Shown: positions 6,792-14,697 of the stretch, in pieces
Layout of the letters: every line of letters begins with the position of its first letter
Numbering within the stretch: the stretch's first letter is position 1
NCBI GenBank assembly: GCA_035363095.1
Contig: DAOSEK010000018.1
Span: 1 to 21,927 of the forward strand
Source: DAOSEK01 sp035363095
Lineage (GTDB): Archaea > Nanobdellota > Nanobdellia > Woesearchaeales > UBA119
DNA length: 21,927 nt
Direction of reading: 5' to 3'
Notes under the pieces: model-generated
Told to the model about the DNA's origin: nothing
The model's input: only the letters and a program-made list of their open reading frames with translations
The model's database searches: none
Position numbers and translations under genes: made by a program

Positions 6792-8045
6792 ATGAAAATG
6801 AAAAGAATGATTTTGATTGGAGTTGTATTGTTTTTGTTTGTTGGAACCTTTTTTTCCCTTTCTAAGGAAGGTCTATCCCAAGAACAATTTTCGATAACTT
6901 TACTTAAATATGACCCTGTTCCGGTTGAACCTGGAAAGAGTTTTTATGTATGGTTTAGCGTTGATAATAATTTGAACTCTAGGGTTGATAATGTAAATGT
7001 CAAGTTTTTGGATTATTTCCCATTTTATCTTCAAAGGGATGAGGATAGGGTAAAAACAATAAATTCAATAGCACCTGGTTCATCAGCAGTTGTTAAGTAT
7101 TTGGTTTTAACTGATACTGATGCTACACAAGGCTCTAATAGTATCAAGATACAATACAGTACAGATGGAACTAATTGGATTGAAAGGTCAAGCGATGTTG
7201 TTGTTCAAACGCATCAGGCGATTGTGGGAATTAAGGATGTTTTAGTTACTCCTAAAACCATTTTACCCGGAGATGATATTGAGTTAAAATTAGAGATTTC
7301 AAATCTTGCTGAATCTAGGGTTAAGGATGTTTCTGTTTCTTTGGGCTTGATACAATCAATTAGCCAAGGAGGAATAACTACAACTATTGAATTACCTTTC
7401 ACTCCAAAGGATTCAAGTGCTAAGAAAACTATTAAAGATCTGATGGCTAAGTCCTCAGATTTTGTTGTGTTTGGATTAAACGTTGATCCGGATGCGGATA
7501 TTAAATCTTATAAGATTCCAATATATATTACTTATAGCGATGTTGCAGGAGAACAATATAGTATCAATGATCTTATAGGTATAAATGTAGAGGATAAAAC
7601 AAATATACTTACTATTTTGGAATCCTCAAGGAAAATAGTTCCAGACAAAAAAAATAGTGTTGATTTAAAGATTGTTAATAAGGGATTTGGACTGATTAAA
7701 TACATGACAGCAGAGATTATTGAATCTTCAGAGTTTGAGATTATAAGCTCAGATAAGTATTATTTAGGGAATGTTGATTCAGATGACTATGAGAATGTTG
7801 AGTTTGAAATAATGCCTAAGAAAAAGGAAGGGACAATAAAGATTCCTGTAATTATCAGATACAATGATGCTTCAAATAAGCAGTATTCTATAGCTGAAGA
7901 TATTGAGTTAAGTATAATGACACCTCAAGAGGTCAAAGCACTTAATGGAAATTCAGGAGTAACTCCTGTTGTAATAGTGGGTATTGTTGTTGTTTTAGTG
8001 ATATTTTACTTCGTTAGAAAAAAAAGAAAAGAAAAAACAAAATAA
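6792..8045 (+). CDS. Secreted, C-terminally anchored COG1361/CARDB-like surface protein of the ABC cluster
   Basis: A Sec signal peptide (residues 1-29) is followed by an extracellular part rich in beta strands with repeated phrases such as PVPVEPGKSFYVWFSVDN and TPKTILPGDDIELKLEISN. These resemble the CARDB/COG1361 Ig-like modules of archaeal surface proteins. One membrane helix (about 391-407, VVIVGIVVVLVIFYFV) and a basic tail (RKKRKEKTK) anchor it with most of the chain outside. A good ribosome-binding site (GGTGAT, five bases from the ATG at 6792) is present. It follows the ATPase by 35 nt. Such proteins often accompany archaeal MacB-like transporters and may replace the bacterial adaptor; that role is inference. 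Confidence 0.85.
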   Translation: MKMKRMILIGVVLFLFVGTFFSLSKEGLSQEQFSITLLKYDPVPVEPGKSFYVWFSVDNNLNSRVDNVNVKFLDYFPFYLQRDEDRVKTINSIAPGSSAVVKYLVLTDTDATQGSNSIKIQYSTDGTNWIERSSDVVVQTHQAIVGIKDVLVTPKTILPGDDIELKLEISNLAESRVKDVSVSLGLIQSISQGGITTTIELPFTPKDSSAKKTIKDLMAKSSDFVVFGLNVDPDADIKSYKIPIYITYSDVAGEQYSINDLIGINVEDKTNILTILESSRKIVPDKKNSVDLKIVNKGFGLIKYMTAEIIESSEFEIISSDKYYLGNVDSDDYENVEFEIMPKKKEGTIKIPVIIRYNDASNKQYSIAEDIELSIMTPQEVKALNGNSGVTPVVIVGIVVVLVIFYFVRKKRKEKTK

Positions 8046-8280
8046 CTTTTTAGGCTTAGATACTATCAAACTATCTAGTAACGATCAATCTAGCGAATGA
8101 ATAACTGTTATTAATCACTCAATCCTTATTTTGCACACTTTGATTTTTTTACCGATGTGAGAAGATAAGGATTCAAAAGATTAAATTATTTTTTTGTATT
8201 TTTAGTAGATTATTTATTTTGTGTTAATTTTTTTATGTTAGGAGATTAAGGTGATTAATAACGCTTGGTGTTAGAGGTTA

Positions 8281-8346
8281 ATGATTACTAGTTATGTATT
8301 TGTTTTTATTATGGTTATAGGTATTATTGCTACTTTAATTGTTTAG
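8281..8346 (+). CDS. Possible 21-aa single-helix membrane peptide
   Basis: An ATG follows AGAGGTTA directly and opens 21 codons that read as one hydrophobic helix (MITSYVFVFIMVIGIIATLIV) before TAG. The composition and length fit a minimal transmembrane peptide like those that modulate bacterial transporters. The spacing of GAGGT to the ATG (two bases) is shorter than usual, and T-rich DNA easily encodes hydrophobic residues, so chance is a serious alternative. Confidence 0.25.
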   Translation: MITSYVFVFIMVIGIIATLIV

Positions 8347-8404
8347 GTTTTGTGATTTTTTGTTTTCGTAGGTGATTTATAAGAATTCAAAAGCCAAAAA
8401 TGAG

Positions 8405-8412
8405 TTTAAATA
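8405..8412 (+). promoter_or_regulatory. Putative TATA box for the permease pair
   Basis: TTTAAATA is a full archaeal consensus match 84 nt before the permease ATG. It predicts a leader of about 60 nt and an internal promoter that separates permease expression from the ATPase. Confidence 0.4.
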
Positions 8413-8495
8413 ATTTGAATTGAAATAAAATTAGAATATTTATTTTTTTCATAAGTTGTTAGGAGTAAAACATAATTAAGAGGTATCAATATATT

Positions 8496-9722
8496 ATGAT
8501 TCAAGATCTTTTTTTGATTTCGATAGGAAATTTAAGGAAAAGGAAAGCAAGGACCTATTTAACAATTTTAGGTATAGTTATAGGAATTGTTACAATTGTT
8601 GCTTTGATTTCTTTAGGACAAGGACTTCAAAAAACTATTGATAGGCAATTTGAAAGGATAGGAAATAACAGATTAATTATTACCCCAGGGGCTGGAGATT
8701 TTACTGGCTCAAGCCCTGTAACTTCAGAATTTTCAGCCTCAAAACTCTTTGAAAGAGATCTTGAGACTGTTAGAAAAACATCTGGTGTAGAGATTGCATC
8801 TGGAGCTATAATTAAGACTGCCAAGGTGGATTTTAAAGCAGAGACATCTTATCTTGGGACTAGCGGGATTGCAACTAGTAAAAAAGAGCTTGATTTTGTT
8901 AGGACAACAAACAATTATGAGGTAGAATTTGGAAGGTTTATAAGCCCCGGAGAAACAAGGGTTGCAGTTATTGGATACAGGGTTGCGAATAATGATTTTT
9001 CTAAAAAGATTAAAACAGGGGATATGATTGACATAAACAACAGGAGTGTCAGGGTAATAGGGATATTAAAAAAATCAGGCAATCCTATTAGTGATAATTC
9101 TATTTTGATAAGCATTAATGATGCTAAGGAAATTTATGATATGGGAGATGAATTTACAACGATTTTTGCTAAGACTATCGATAAGAGGTCACCTAGCGAG
9201 GTTGCACAAGAGGTTACGAAAAATCTTGCTAAAGAAAGAAGGGTAAAAAAAGGTGAGAAGGATTTTACTGTTAGAACTGCTGAACAAGTAATAAATAGCT
9301 TTGGAAATATTATTAACGTGGTTCAGTTATTTTTGATTGGAATTGCAACTATATCTTTACTTGTTGGAATTATTGGGATTACAAACACGATGTTTATTTC
9401 GGTAATAGAGAGAAAATCAGAGATAGGGATTATGAAAGCTATTGGAGCAAGGAACTCAGATATTGCACTCGTTTTTATGTTTGAATCAGGAGTAATGGGA
9501 CTTTTAGGTGGGGTTATTGGAATTATTTTAGGCGTACTTCTAGGCAAGGGAGTTGAGATTATTGCAGATATGGCAGGTGTTAGTAATCTTGCACCATATT
9601 TTTCATTAGAACTCATTATTGGAACAGTAGCGTTTTCATTTTTATTAGGAGTGTTTGCAGGCACATTCCCTGCGCTAAACGCTTCAAAACTTAATCCTGT
9701 TGAAATCTTAAGAGAGGAGTAA
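8496..9722 (+). CDS. ABC transporter permease, MacB/FtsX type (first of pair)
   Basis: This 408-residue protein has the MacB topology: helix 1 at about 21-41 after a basic NLRKRKART start, a large extracellular MacB_PCD-like domain (about 45-270), and three C-terminal helices (about 275-297, 325-349, 372-395). The intracellular stretch ERKSEIGIMKAIGARNSDI contains the coupling region of FtsX-domain permeases, and the end ALNASKLNPVEILREE is typical. ATG 8496 has GAGGT upstream. MacB-type proteins do not pass substrate through the membrane helices. They transmit ATPase motion to the outside (mechanotransmission), so the system may extrude or remodel rather than import. Confidence 0.92.
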   Translation: MIQDLFLISIGNLRKRKARTYLTILGIVIGIVTIVALISLGQGLQKTIDRQFERIGNNRLIITPGAGDFTGSSPVTSEFSASKLFERDLETVRKTSGVEIASGAIIKTAKVDFKAETSYLGTSGIATSKKELDFVRTTNNYEVEFGRFISPGETRVAVIGYRVANNDFSKKIKTGDMIDINNRSVRVIGILKKSGNPISDNSILISINDAKEIYDMGDEFTTIFAKTIDKRSPSEVAQEVTKNLAKERRVKKGEKDFTVRTAEQVINSFGNIINVVQLFLIGIATISLLVGIIGITNTMFISVIERKSEIGIMKAIGARNSDIALVFMFESGVMGLLGGVIGIILGVLLGKGVEIIADMAGVSNLAPYFSLELIIGTVAFSFLLGVFAGTFPALNASKLNPVEILREE

Positions 9723-9804
9723 TTAATAAAGAATTTTGTAGAATCTGAATTTAAAAAAGGTATAAAAAAGAGTGCATAATGTTTAAAGATGGAGTATTTT
9801 GAAT

Positions 9805-11025
9805 ATGAAAACTGATTATTTTAGTATGGCGTTTAGGAATTTAAAAAGTAGAAGGCTTAGAACCCTTTTGACTTTACTTGGAATTTTTATTGGAGCCTGC
9901 GCAGTCATTGCACTTCTTTCTATTGGAGATGGAATTCAAGAGAGGGTTATGCTTGAATTTGAGAAGATTGGAACTGATAAGATTATTATTTCTCCTGGAA
10001 CAGGTGGCTTAATCTCAAGAGGAAGAGCTTCATCGTTTTTAACCAGTTCGGATTTAGATACGATTAGCAAAGTAAGTGGAGTAAGGCAAGCAGGTGGCTC
10101 TTTTTATAAGGTGGATTTTGTAGAGTATATAGGAGAGAAAAAGCCAGTTTTTGTTATTGGACTCCCTCAAGATGGTTCTAAAGAGATGTTTGAACAGGCA
10201 GCAAGTTTTAACATAGAACAGGGGAAAAATCTGAAAAAAGGGGATAAATACACTGCAGTGGTAGGTTGTCTTAATCTTAAAGAGGGTGAAACTTTTAAGA
10301 GAAATATTGTAATAGGTTCAGATATATACATAAGAGATGTTAAATTTAAGGTAGTTGGTAGCAATGAGTGTATTGGTAATAAGATAGATGATTCTTCGGT
10401 GTATATTCCTTTGGAAACAGCAAATGATATTCTTGAGAATTCTAGAGATGAATTGAGTATGATAGTTGTTCAGGTTGCAAGCAATAAAGATCCAGATAGT
10501 GTTTCTGAAGATATTAAGAGAGCATTAAGAAAAAAAAGAGGGCTCAAAGAGGGTGATGAGCATTTTACTGTACAAACTTCTGAGGAGCTTATTGATATTT
10601 TCAACTCGATATTTTCAGTTATTCAATGGACAATTATAGGTCTTGCAGCTATATCCTTAGTTGTAGGTGGCATTGGGATTGCAAATACAATGTATACTGC
10701 GGTTATTGAGAGAAAAAAAGAGATAGGTATAATGAAAGCAATAGGCGCAAGAAATAGTGATATTATTTCACTGTTTTTGATTGAATCGGGGTTTTTAGGT
10801 CTTACGGGAGGGGTTATTGGGATTTTATTTGGTGTAGTTATTGGCAAGTCTGTAGAGATTATTGCAAGAATCACAATGGGTTCAGATTTTTTAATTGCTT
10901 ATTTTTCACCGTATGCAATTATTGGAATGGCGCTCTTCTCTTTTGCGTTAGGTGCAATATTTGGTGTTTGGCCTGCAAGACTTGCAGCTAAGATGAATGC
11001 TGTTGATGCTATTAGAAAAAAATGA
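9805..11025 (+). CDS. ABC transporter permease, MacB/FtsX type (second of pair)
   Basis: This is a paralogue of the preceding gene with the same plan: a basic start (AFRNLKSRRLRT), one helix, an extracellular domain, three C-terminal helices and the shared ERKKEIGIMKAIGARNSDI coupling segment. The extracellular domains differ much more than the membrane parts. ATG 9805 is preferred over TTG 9799 because GGAG at 9791-9794 then has ten bases of spacing; the protein is 406 aa. It follows the first permease by 82 nt. One ATPase gene with two unequal permeases suggests a heterodimeric transporter, made by duplication and divergence. The substrate is unknown. Confidence 0.92.
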   Translation: MKTDYFSMAFRNLKSRRLRTLLTLLGIFIGACAVIALLSIGDGIQERVMLEFEKIGTDKIIISPGTGGLISRGRASSFLTSSDLDTISKVSGVRQAGGSFYKVDFVEYIGEKKPVFVIGLPQDGSKEMFEQAASFNIEQGKNLKKGDKYTAVVGCLNLKEGETFKRNIVIGSDIYIRDVKFKVVGSNECIGNKIDDSSVYIPLETANDILENSRDELSMIVVQVASNKDPDSVSEDIKRALRKKRGLKEGDEHFTVQTSEELIDIFNSIFSVIQWTIIGLAAISLVVGGIGIANTMYTAVIERKKEIGIMKAIGARNSDIISLFLIESGFLGLTGGVIGILFGVVIGKSVEIIARITMGSDFLIAYFSPYAIIGMALFSFALGAIFGVWPARLAAKMNAVDAIRKK

Positions 11026-11170
11026 AAAGCTTTTAAAATAAAATAGTTTTTCTAGATTTTGTTAAATCAAGACTTTTAGCATACTTTGGTACTTTTTAAA
11101 TTATTTAAGAAGAGATGAATTAACTGAAATATACCTTTGAATTGTTTAAGAGAACCAAATGAGATTTATC

Positions 11171-11188
11171 CCTTAATGATTATTAAGG
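11171..11188 (+). repeat. Perfect inverted repeat upstream of the tRNA gene
   Basis: CCTTAAT and ATTAAGG flank GATT, a perfect 7-bp hairpin that ends 19 nt before the tRNA. A third ATTAAGG copy runs into the tRNA 5' end (11203-11209). It could be a promoter element, the end of the permease transcript, or part of the tRNA leader. Confidence 0.4.
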
Positions 11189-11207
11189 ATTATTTGTATA
11201 ATATTAA

Positions 11208-11279
11208 GGGCAGGTGGCGAAGAGGTATCGCGCCCCATTGGCTGTGGGGAGGCCCCGGGTCCGATTCCCGGCCTGTCCA
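11208..11279 (+). tRNA. tRNA-Ala (anticodon GGC), with atypical C55 and U37
   Basis: A 72-nt cloverleaf folds fully. The acceptor GGGCAGG/CCTGTCC has a G-U at position 3:70, the alanine identity element. The D stem is GCGA/TCGC with A14, G15, G18-G19 and A21. The anticodon stem is CCCCA/TGGGG around TTGGCTG (U33, anticodon GGC at 11240-11242). The variable loop has five bases with C48, the T stem is CCGGG/CCCGG, and the discriminator is A. No CCA and no intron are encoded. Two bases are odd: the T loop is TCCGATT, so position 55 is C rather than U, and position 37 is U rather than a purine. Its GC content far exceeds its surroundings, as expected for a tRNA. Confidence 0.9.
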
Positions 11280-11589
11280 TTTTAATTTTTGGATTAGTAA
11301 ATCTGTTCTTGTTAGGTCAAGGTTTTTGCTATTTGTTTAATTATATTTTGTGATTGGGGAAATAGGATTGGATTTCAATATTTAGAAGATTTATCACAAA
11401 TACCTTTAACTTCTATTTGAAAAGTTGTTGTTGGTTAAGGGATTTTTATCTTTTCAAAAGTTTAGTAAAAAAGGTTTTGGTCCTGTTAATTTTTTTATTA
11501 AATATTGCCTTTTTTTGTATTTCTGTGGTTTCATTCATCTTGAGAATAGTATTAGGTAATGGATAAATTCAGTAATACTTATAAAGATT
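11280..11589. other. Intergenic region between tRNA-Ala and the metal ABC operon
   Basis: No gene is seen in these 310 bp. A T7 run and TTATTAAATATT near 11490-11505 could be a TATA region for the following operon. A short inverted repeat ATACTT/AAGTAT (11575-11580 and 11593-11598) straddles the TTG start of the binding-protein gene and could be a metal-regulator site. Both are weak. Confidence 0.35.
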
Positions 11590-12567
11590 TTGAAGTATCC
11601 TAAACCTTGGGTGATTGATATTAAGAATAGAATATTGTTTGTTATAAGTGTTATTTTGTTATCCTTTTTTTTGGCAAGTTGTAGTAGGATTTCAAAAGAC
11701 CTAGATGATGAAAGATTAAATGTTATTGTTAGTATACTTCCTCAAAAGACTTTTGTAGAAGCTGTAGGGGGGGATTTAGTGAACGTGAAAGAACTAATTC
11801 CTATTGGGGCAAGTCCTTCAACATATGAACCAAAACCAAGTGATTTGATAGCGATTGAAAAGGCTGATGTATATTTTAGAATTGGTTACATCCAATTTGA
11901 AAAATCTCATTTAGATAAATTTGTTAATTTAAATTCGAAAATGAAAGTAGTAGATACCTCGCAAGGGATAATTTTGAGATATTTTGAAGAGGAAGAAGAA
12001 CATAGCCACGAACATAATGAAGATTCTCTTGAAGCAGAGGATACTCATGAACATAATGAAGAGAAACATAGTGATATGAGTGCTGACCCTCATATTTGGC
12101 TTTCTCCTATGCTAGTAAAAAAGCAAATTGATGTTATTAGTCAAACTCTTTCTGAAAAAGACCCTGTGAATGCGCAAAATTATTATAGAAATGCAAAAGA
12201 GTTCAAAGAACAATTAGATAGTTTGCACGTTGAAATAAAGCTTGAATTAGGCAAATTAAAAACTAATAAATTGCTTGTTTTTCATCCAGCATGGGGATAT
12301 TTTGCTGATGAATATGGACTAAAACAAATTGCAATTGAACAATCTGGTAAAGAGCCAACTCCAAAACAATTACAGCAAATAATTACACAAGCAAAAGAAG
12401 AAGATATAAAGGTAATCTTCATCCAATCTCAATTTAATAAAGATATTGCCGAATCTATTGCAAGTGAAGTAGGAGCAATTGTGATTTCAATAGACCCTTT
12501 ATCTGAAAGCTATGTTGATAATCTGAGAAATATTGCTAAGACTATTAAAGAAAATTTGGATAAGTGA
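11590..12567 (+). CDS. znuA: Metal ABC transporter substrate-binding lipoprotein (ZnuA/TroA family)
   Basis: This cluster A-I solute-binding protein captures Zn2+ or Mn2+ outside the cell. A hydrophobic signal ends in a lipobox (FLASC, C31). The fold follows from VIVSILPQKTFVEAVGG, the ligand segments DPHIWLSP (H168) and FHPAWGYFADEYG (H232), and the last ligand D302 (SIDPLSESY). A His/Glu-rich loop (about 133-160, EEEEEHSHEHNE and HEHNEEKH) is typical of zinc-type members. The first ligand, usually histidine in PHxYEP, is replaced here: the protein reads SPSTYEPKPSD, with Ser77. No ATG lies in frame near the start, so TTG 11590 is used. It is first in a three-gene operon. Confidence 0.92.
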   Translation: MKYPKPWVIDIKNRILFVISVILLSFFLASCSRISKDLDDERLNVIVSILPQKTFVEAVGGDLVNVKELIPIGASPSTYEPKPSDLIAIEKADVYFRIGYIQFEKSHLDKFVNLNSKMKVVDTSQGIILRYFEEEEEHSHEHNEDSLEAEDTHEHNEEKHSDMSADPHIWLSPMLVKKQIDVISQTLSEKDPVNAQNYYRNAKEFKEQLDSLHVEIKLELGKLKTNKLLVFHPAWGYFADEYGLKQIAIEQSGKEPTPKQLQQIITQAKEEDIKVIFIQSQFNKDIAESIASEVGAIVISIDPLSESYVDNLRNIAKTIKENLDK

Positions 12568-12584
12568 TTGTTATATTGTTTAAT

Positions 12585-13283
12585 ATGAAAAGAAAAGAGA
12601 TTGTAAGGATAGAGAATGTATCTTTTAGTTATGATGAAAAAGAGTTTTTGAAAGATATTACTTTGCCTATTTATGATGATGATTTTTTGGGGATTATTGG
12701 ACCAAATGGAGCTGGAAAGACAACGATTTTAAAGCTTATTTTAGGAATACTTAAACCAAAGAAAGGTAGAATCTCTGTTTTTGGAAATACTCCTAAAAAT
12801 GCTAGAACAAAGATGGGATATTTATCCCAATTTAAGAACATTGACTTTGATTTTCCAATTACTGCATATGAGATAGTGCTTTTAAGCAGGGTTGATAATG
12901 TATTATTTAAGAGATATAAAGATGTCGATAAAATTGTTGCAAAGAATTCTATGAAACAGTTAGGGATATGGCATCTAAAAGATAAAAAACTAAATGAACT
13001 ATCTGGAGGAGAAAAACAAAGAGTGTTTGTTGCAAGGGCAATAGCAAATAATCCTAAATTATTGCTCTTAGATGAACCAATGTCTAATCTAGATATCCAT
13101 ATTCAAGAGGAGTTTTACAAAATCCTTCAGGAGTTAAATAAAGAGATTGCAGTTGTTATTGTTGATCATGATTTGGATATGTTGACTAAATATGCAAAAG
13201 AAGTTGTTTGTGTTAACAAATGCAGTACTCATACTTTAAGATATCATGATGCAGATTCACTTAAGACTAAAGGAGATATATAA
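12585..13283 (+). CDS. znuC: Metal ABC transporter ATP-binding protein (ZnuC family)
   Basis: This is the ATPase subunit of the Zn/Mn uptake system. Numbered from GTG 12564, it has Walker A GPNGAGKT at 46-53, Q-loop Q89 (GYLSQF), signature LSGGEKQR at 146-153, Walker B LLLLDEP at 166-172 with MSNLD, and H202. The KNIDFDFPITAYEIVLLSR segment is typical of the ZnuC/MntB branch. ATG 12585 fits the family start (KEIVRIENVSFSY) better than GTG 12564, which would overlap the upstream stop. Its own stop overlaps the permease ATG by one base (TAATG), so the two are translationally coupled. Confidence 0.93.
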   Translation: MKRKEIVRIENVSFSYDEKEFLKDITLPIYDDDFLGIIGPNGAGKTTILKLILGILKPKKGRISVFGNTPKNARTKMGYLSQFKNIDFDFPITAYEIVLLSRVDNVLFKRYKDVDKIVAKNSMKQLGIWHLKDKKLNELSGGEKQRVFVARAIANNPKLLLLDEPMSNLDIHIQEEFYKILQELNKEIAVVIVDHDLDMLTKYAKEVVCVNKCSTHTLRYHDADSLKTKGDI

Positions 13284-14098
13284 TGATTGAAGCACTAACT
13301 TTTCAATTTTTTCAAAATGCCTTGATGGTTGCAATTTTATCCTCAATTGCTGCAGGGGTGATTGGTACATATATTGTGATTAAAAGAATGTCTTTAATCT
13401 CAGGAAGTATCGCTCATACAGCTTTTGGTGGTTTAGGTATAAGCTATTTTTTTAATACAAATCCTTTTTTTGGTGGGGTTGTGTTTAGCTTGATTTCGGC
13501 AGTATGTATTGCTTTATTTAGGAAAAATGCTAGAAACCGGCTTGATACTTTGTTAAGTTTTTTGTGGTCTACAGGAATGGCTATAGGATTGGTTTTTATT
13601 TTTTTGACTCCTGGATATGCAACGGATTTGTTCACCTATCTTTTTGGTAATATTTTATTGGTGTCTAGGTTTGATCTTTATATGATTTTATTTTTGGATA
13701 TCATTATACTTGGAGTGGTATATTTTATGTATAACTCTTTTTTAGCTGTTACATTTGATGAAGAGTATTCTGAAACTAGAAATACGCCCGTTACATTTGT
13801 AAATATGGTAATTTTTGGGTTGATTGCATTAACCATCGTAGCTACTATAAGAGTTGTTGGAATTGTTATGATGATTGCAATTCTTACTATTCCCGCAGCA
13901 ACCGCTCAAATGTTTCATAAGACTGTTAAGAAGATAATGATTACTTCTTCTTTAATTACTTTGTTTGCAAGCGTATCAGGCCTATTTGTTTCTTATTATC
14001 TGAATTTTGCAACAGGTCCTATAATAGTATTAGTGATTTCTTTGGTTTATTTATTTGGTATTTTGTTGTCTAAGATGAGTAGGCCTTATTTTAGTTAA
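13283..14098 (+). CDS. znuB: Metal ABC transporter permease (ZnuB, ABC-3 family)
   Basis: This is the membrane channel of the Zn/Mn uptake system: 271 residues and seven to eight hydrophobic helices. It carries the family hallmark VIKRMSLISGSIAHTAFGGLGI near residue 32, which includes the region contacting the ATPase and lining the path, and the late RVVGIVMMIAILTIPAATAQM helix. A strong AAAGGAGAT ribosome-binding site sits seven bases before the ATG. It ends the operon, and the 132-bp repeat copy B begins 20 bp after its stop. Confidence 0.93.
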   Translation: MIEALTFQFFQNALMVAILSSIAAGVIGTYIVIKRMSLISGSIAHTAFGGLGISYFFNTNPFFGGVVFSLISAVCIALFRKNARNRLDTLLSFLWSTGMAIGLVFIFLTPGYATDLFTYLFGNILLVSRFDLYMILFLDIIILGVVYFMYNSFLAVTFDEEYSETRNTPVTFVNMVIFGLIALTIVATIRVVGIVMMIAILTIPAATAQMFHKTVKKIMITSSLITLFASVSGLFVSYYLNFATGPIIVLVISLVYLFGILLSKMSRPYFS

Positions 14099-14117
14099 AT
14101 ACTGTTTAATTCTAATT

Positions 14118-14249
14118 AAATCAACAACCTTGCCCTAAAGGGCAAGGCATGTCGGTAATATAAAAGCATGCGCTGTATTCAAATAGGTTGTTGATTACAA
14201 AAAAGCGTAGTAAGTCCTCGTGTTGAAACATGAGGTATGCTTTTCTATT
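14118..14249 (+). repeat. 132-bp structured repeat, copy B
   Basis: This copy is complete and differs from copy C at one base (G14222 against A14494). It has two predicted hairpins. Hairpin 1 has an outer 12-bp stem, AATCAACAACCT at 14119-14130 with AGGTTGTTGATT at 14185-14196, enclosing CCTTGCCC/GGGCAAGG (14128-14147, TAAA loop; it competes for three bases). Hairpin 2 (14201-14244) has AAAAGCGTA/TATGCTTTT outside and CCTCGTGT/ACATGAGG around a TGAA loop inside. No reading frame is evident. The element has no terminal inverted repeats and no clear target duplication. Confidence 0.92.
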
Positions 14250-14389
14250 AATAAATAATCCTTGGATAACTTCTTAAGCAATCTTACTATTACTCAAAAT
14301 GAAAAACCACAAAAAAAATGCCGAGATACCTCGCGAATAGTTGAGGTTAATCCTTGCATGAATCCGTCTATTCAAACTTTTGGCTTGAA

Positions 14390-14521
14390 AAATCAACAAC
14401 CTTGCCCTAAAGGGCAAGGCATGTCGGTAATATAAAAGCATGCGCTGTATTCAAATAGGTTGTTGATTACAAAAAAGCGTAGTAAGTCCTCGTATTGAAA
14501 CATGAGGTATGCTTTTCTATT
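14390..14521 (+). repeat. 132-bp structured repeat, copy C
   Basis: This is the same element and orientation as copy B, displaced by 272 bp, with 131 of 132 bases identical. The single change turns a G-C pair of the inner second hairpin into an A-C mismatch. The 140 bp between copies (14250-14389) are not repeated, hold no gene I can support, and include a small hairpin CGAG/CTCG near 14323. The near identity implies a recent duplication or ongoing homogenisation. Confidence 0.92.
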
Positions 14522-14697
14522 TGCCAAAGTAAGCGAAATGATGCTGGATTTCATGAGATCAATAATAGTGATTGATAAAATTAAAAGAATTTTCATGGGA
14601 TTTTTTTTAGTAAAAGGTGTTTGGAGAAATTTATAGATTAATACCATAATTCAAGAAGGTATAAATGGTATTGGTTAGTATTATAGATGTTTTTGGA

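Larger units (their letters stand above)
8046..8495. other. 450-bp gap inside the ABC cluster
   Basis: This is long for a spacer between same-strand partner genes. It contains a T7 run near 8142-8148 that could end the upstream transcript, a possible 21-codon gene at 8281-8346, a consensus TATA box at 8405-8412 and the ribosome-binding site GAGGT at 8480-8484 for the permease. The permeases may therefore have their own promoter. Confidence 0.5.

Noticed and set aside
9323..9664. 113-aa antisense frame in the first permease gene
   Set aside because: It is antisense to conserved FtsX-domain codons; a similar shadow occurs at the matching place in the second permease (10623-10874), as expected from shared codons and not from a gene.
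11208..11279. tRNA used as an integration attachment site
   Set aside because: I found no second copy of the tRNA 3' end and no integrase gene in the window.
11137..11340. 67-aa open frame
   Set aside because: It spans the whole tRNA-Ala gene and is a by-product of its GC-rich sequence.
1..14249. Composite transposon bounded by direct repeats A and B
   Set aside because: The enclosed 14 kb holds core ribosomal and RNA polymerase genes and no transposase or recombinase.
14118..14521. CRISPR array
   Set aside because: The units are 132 bp with a 140-bp unrelated spacer, only two adjacent copies exist, and there are no cas genes.
14538..14636. 32-aa frame after repeat copy C
   Set aside because: It has no ribosome-binding site, mixed composition and no context; the chance of such a frame in AT-rich DNA is high.
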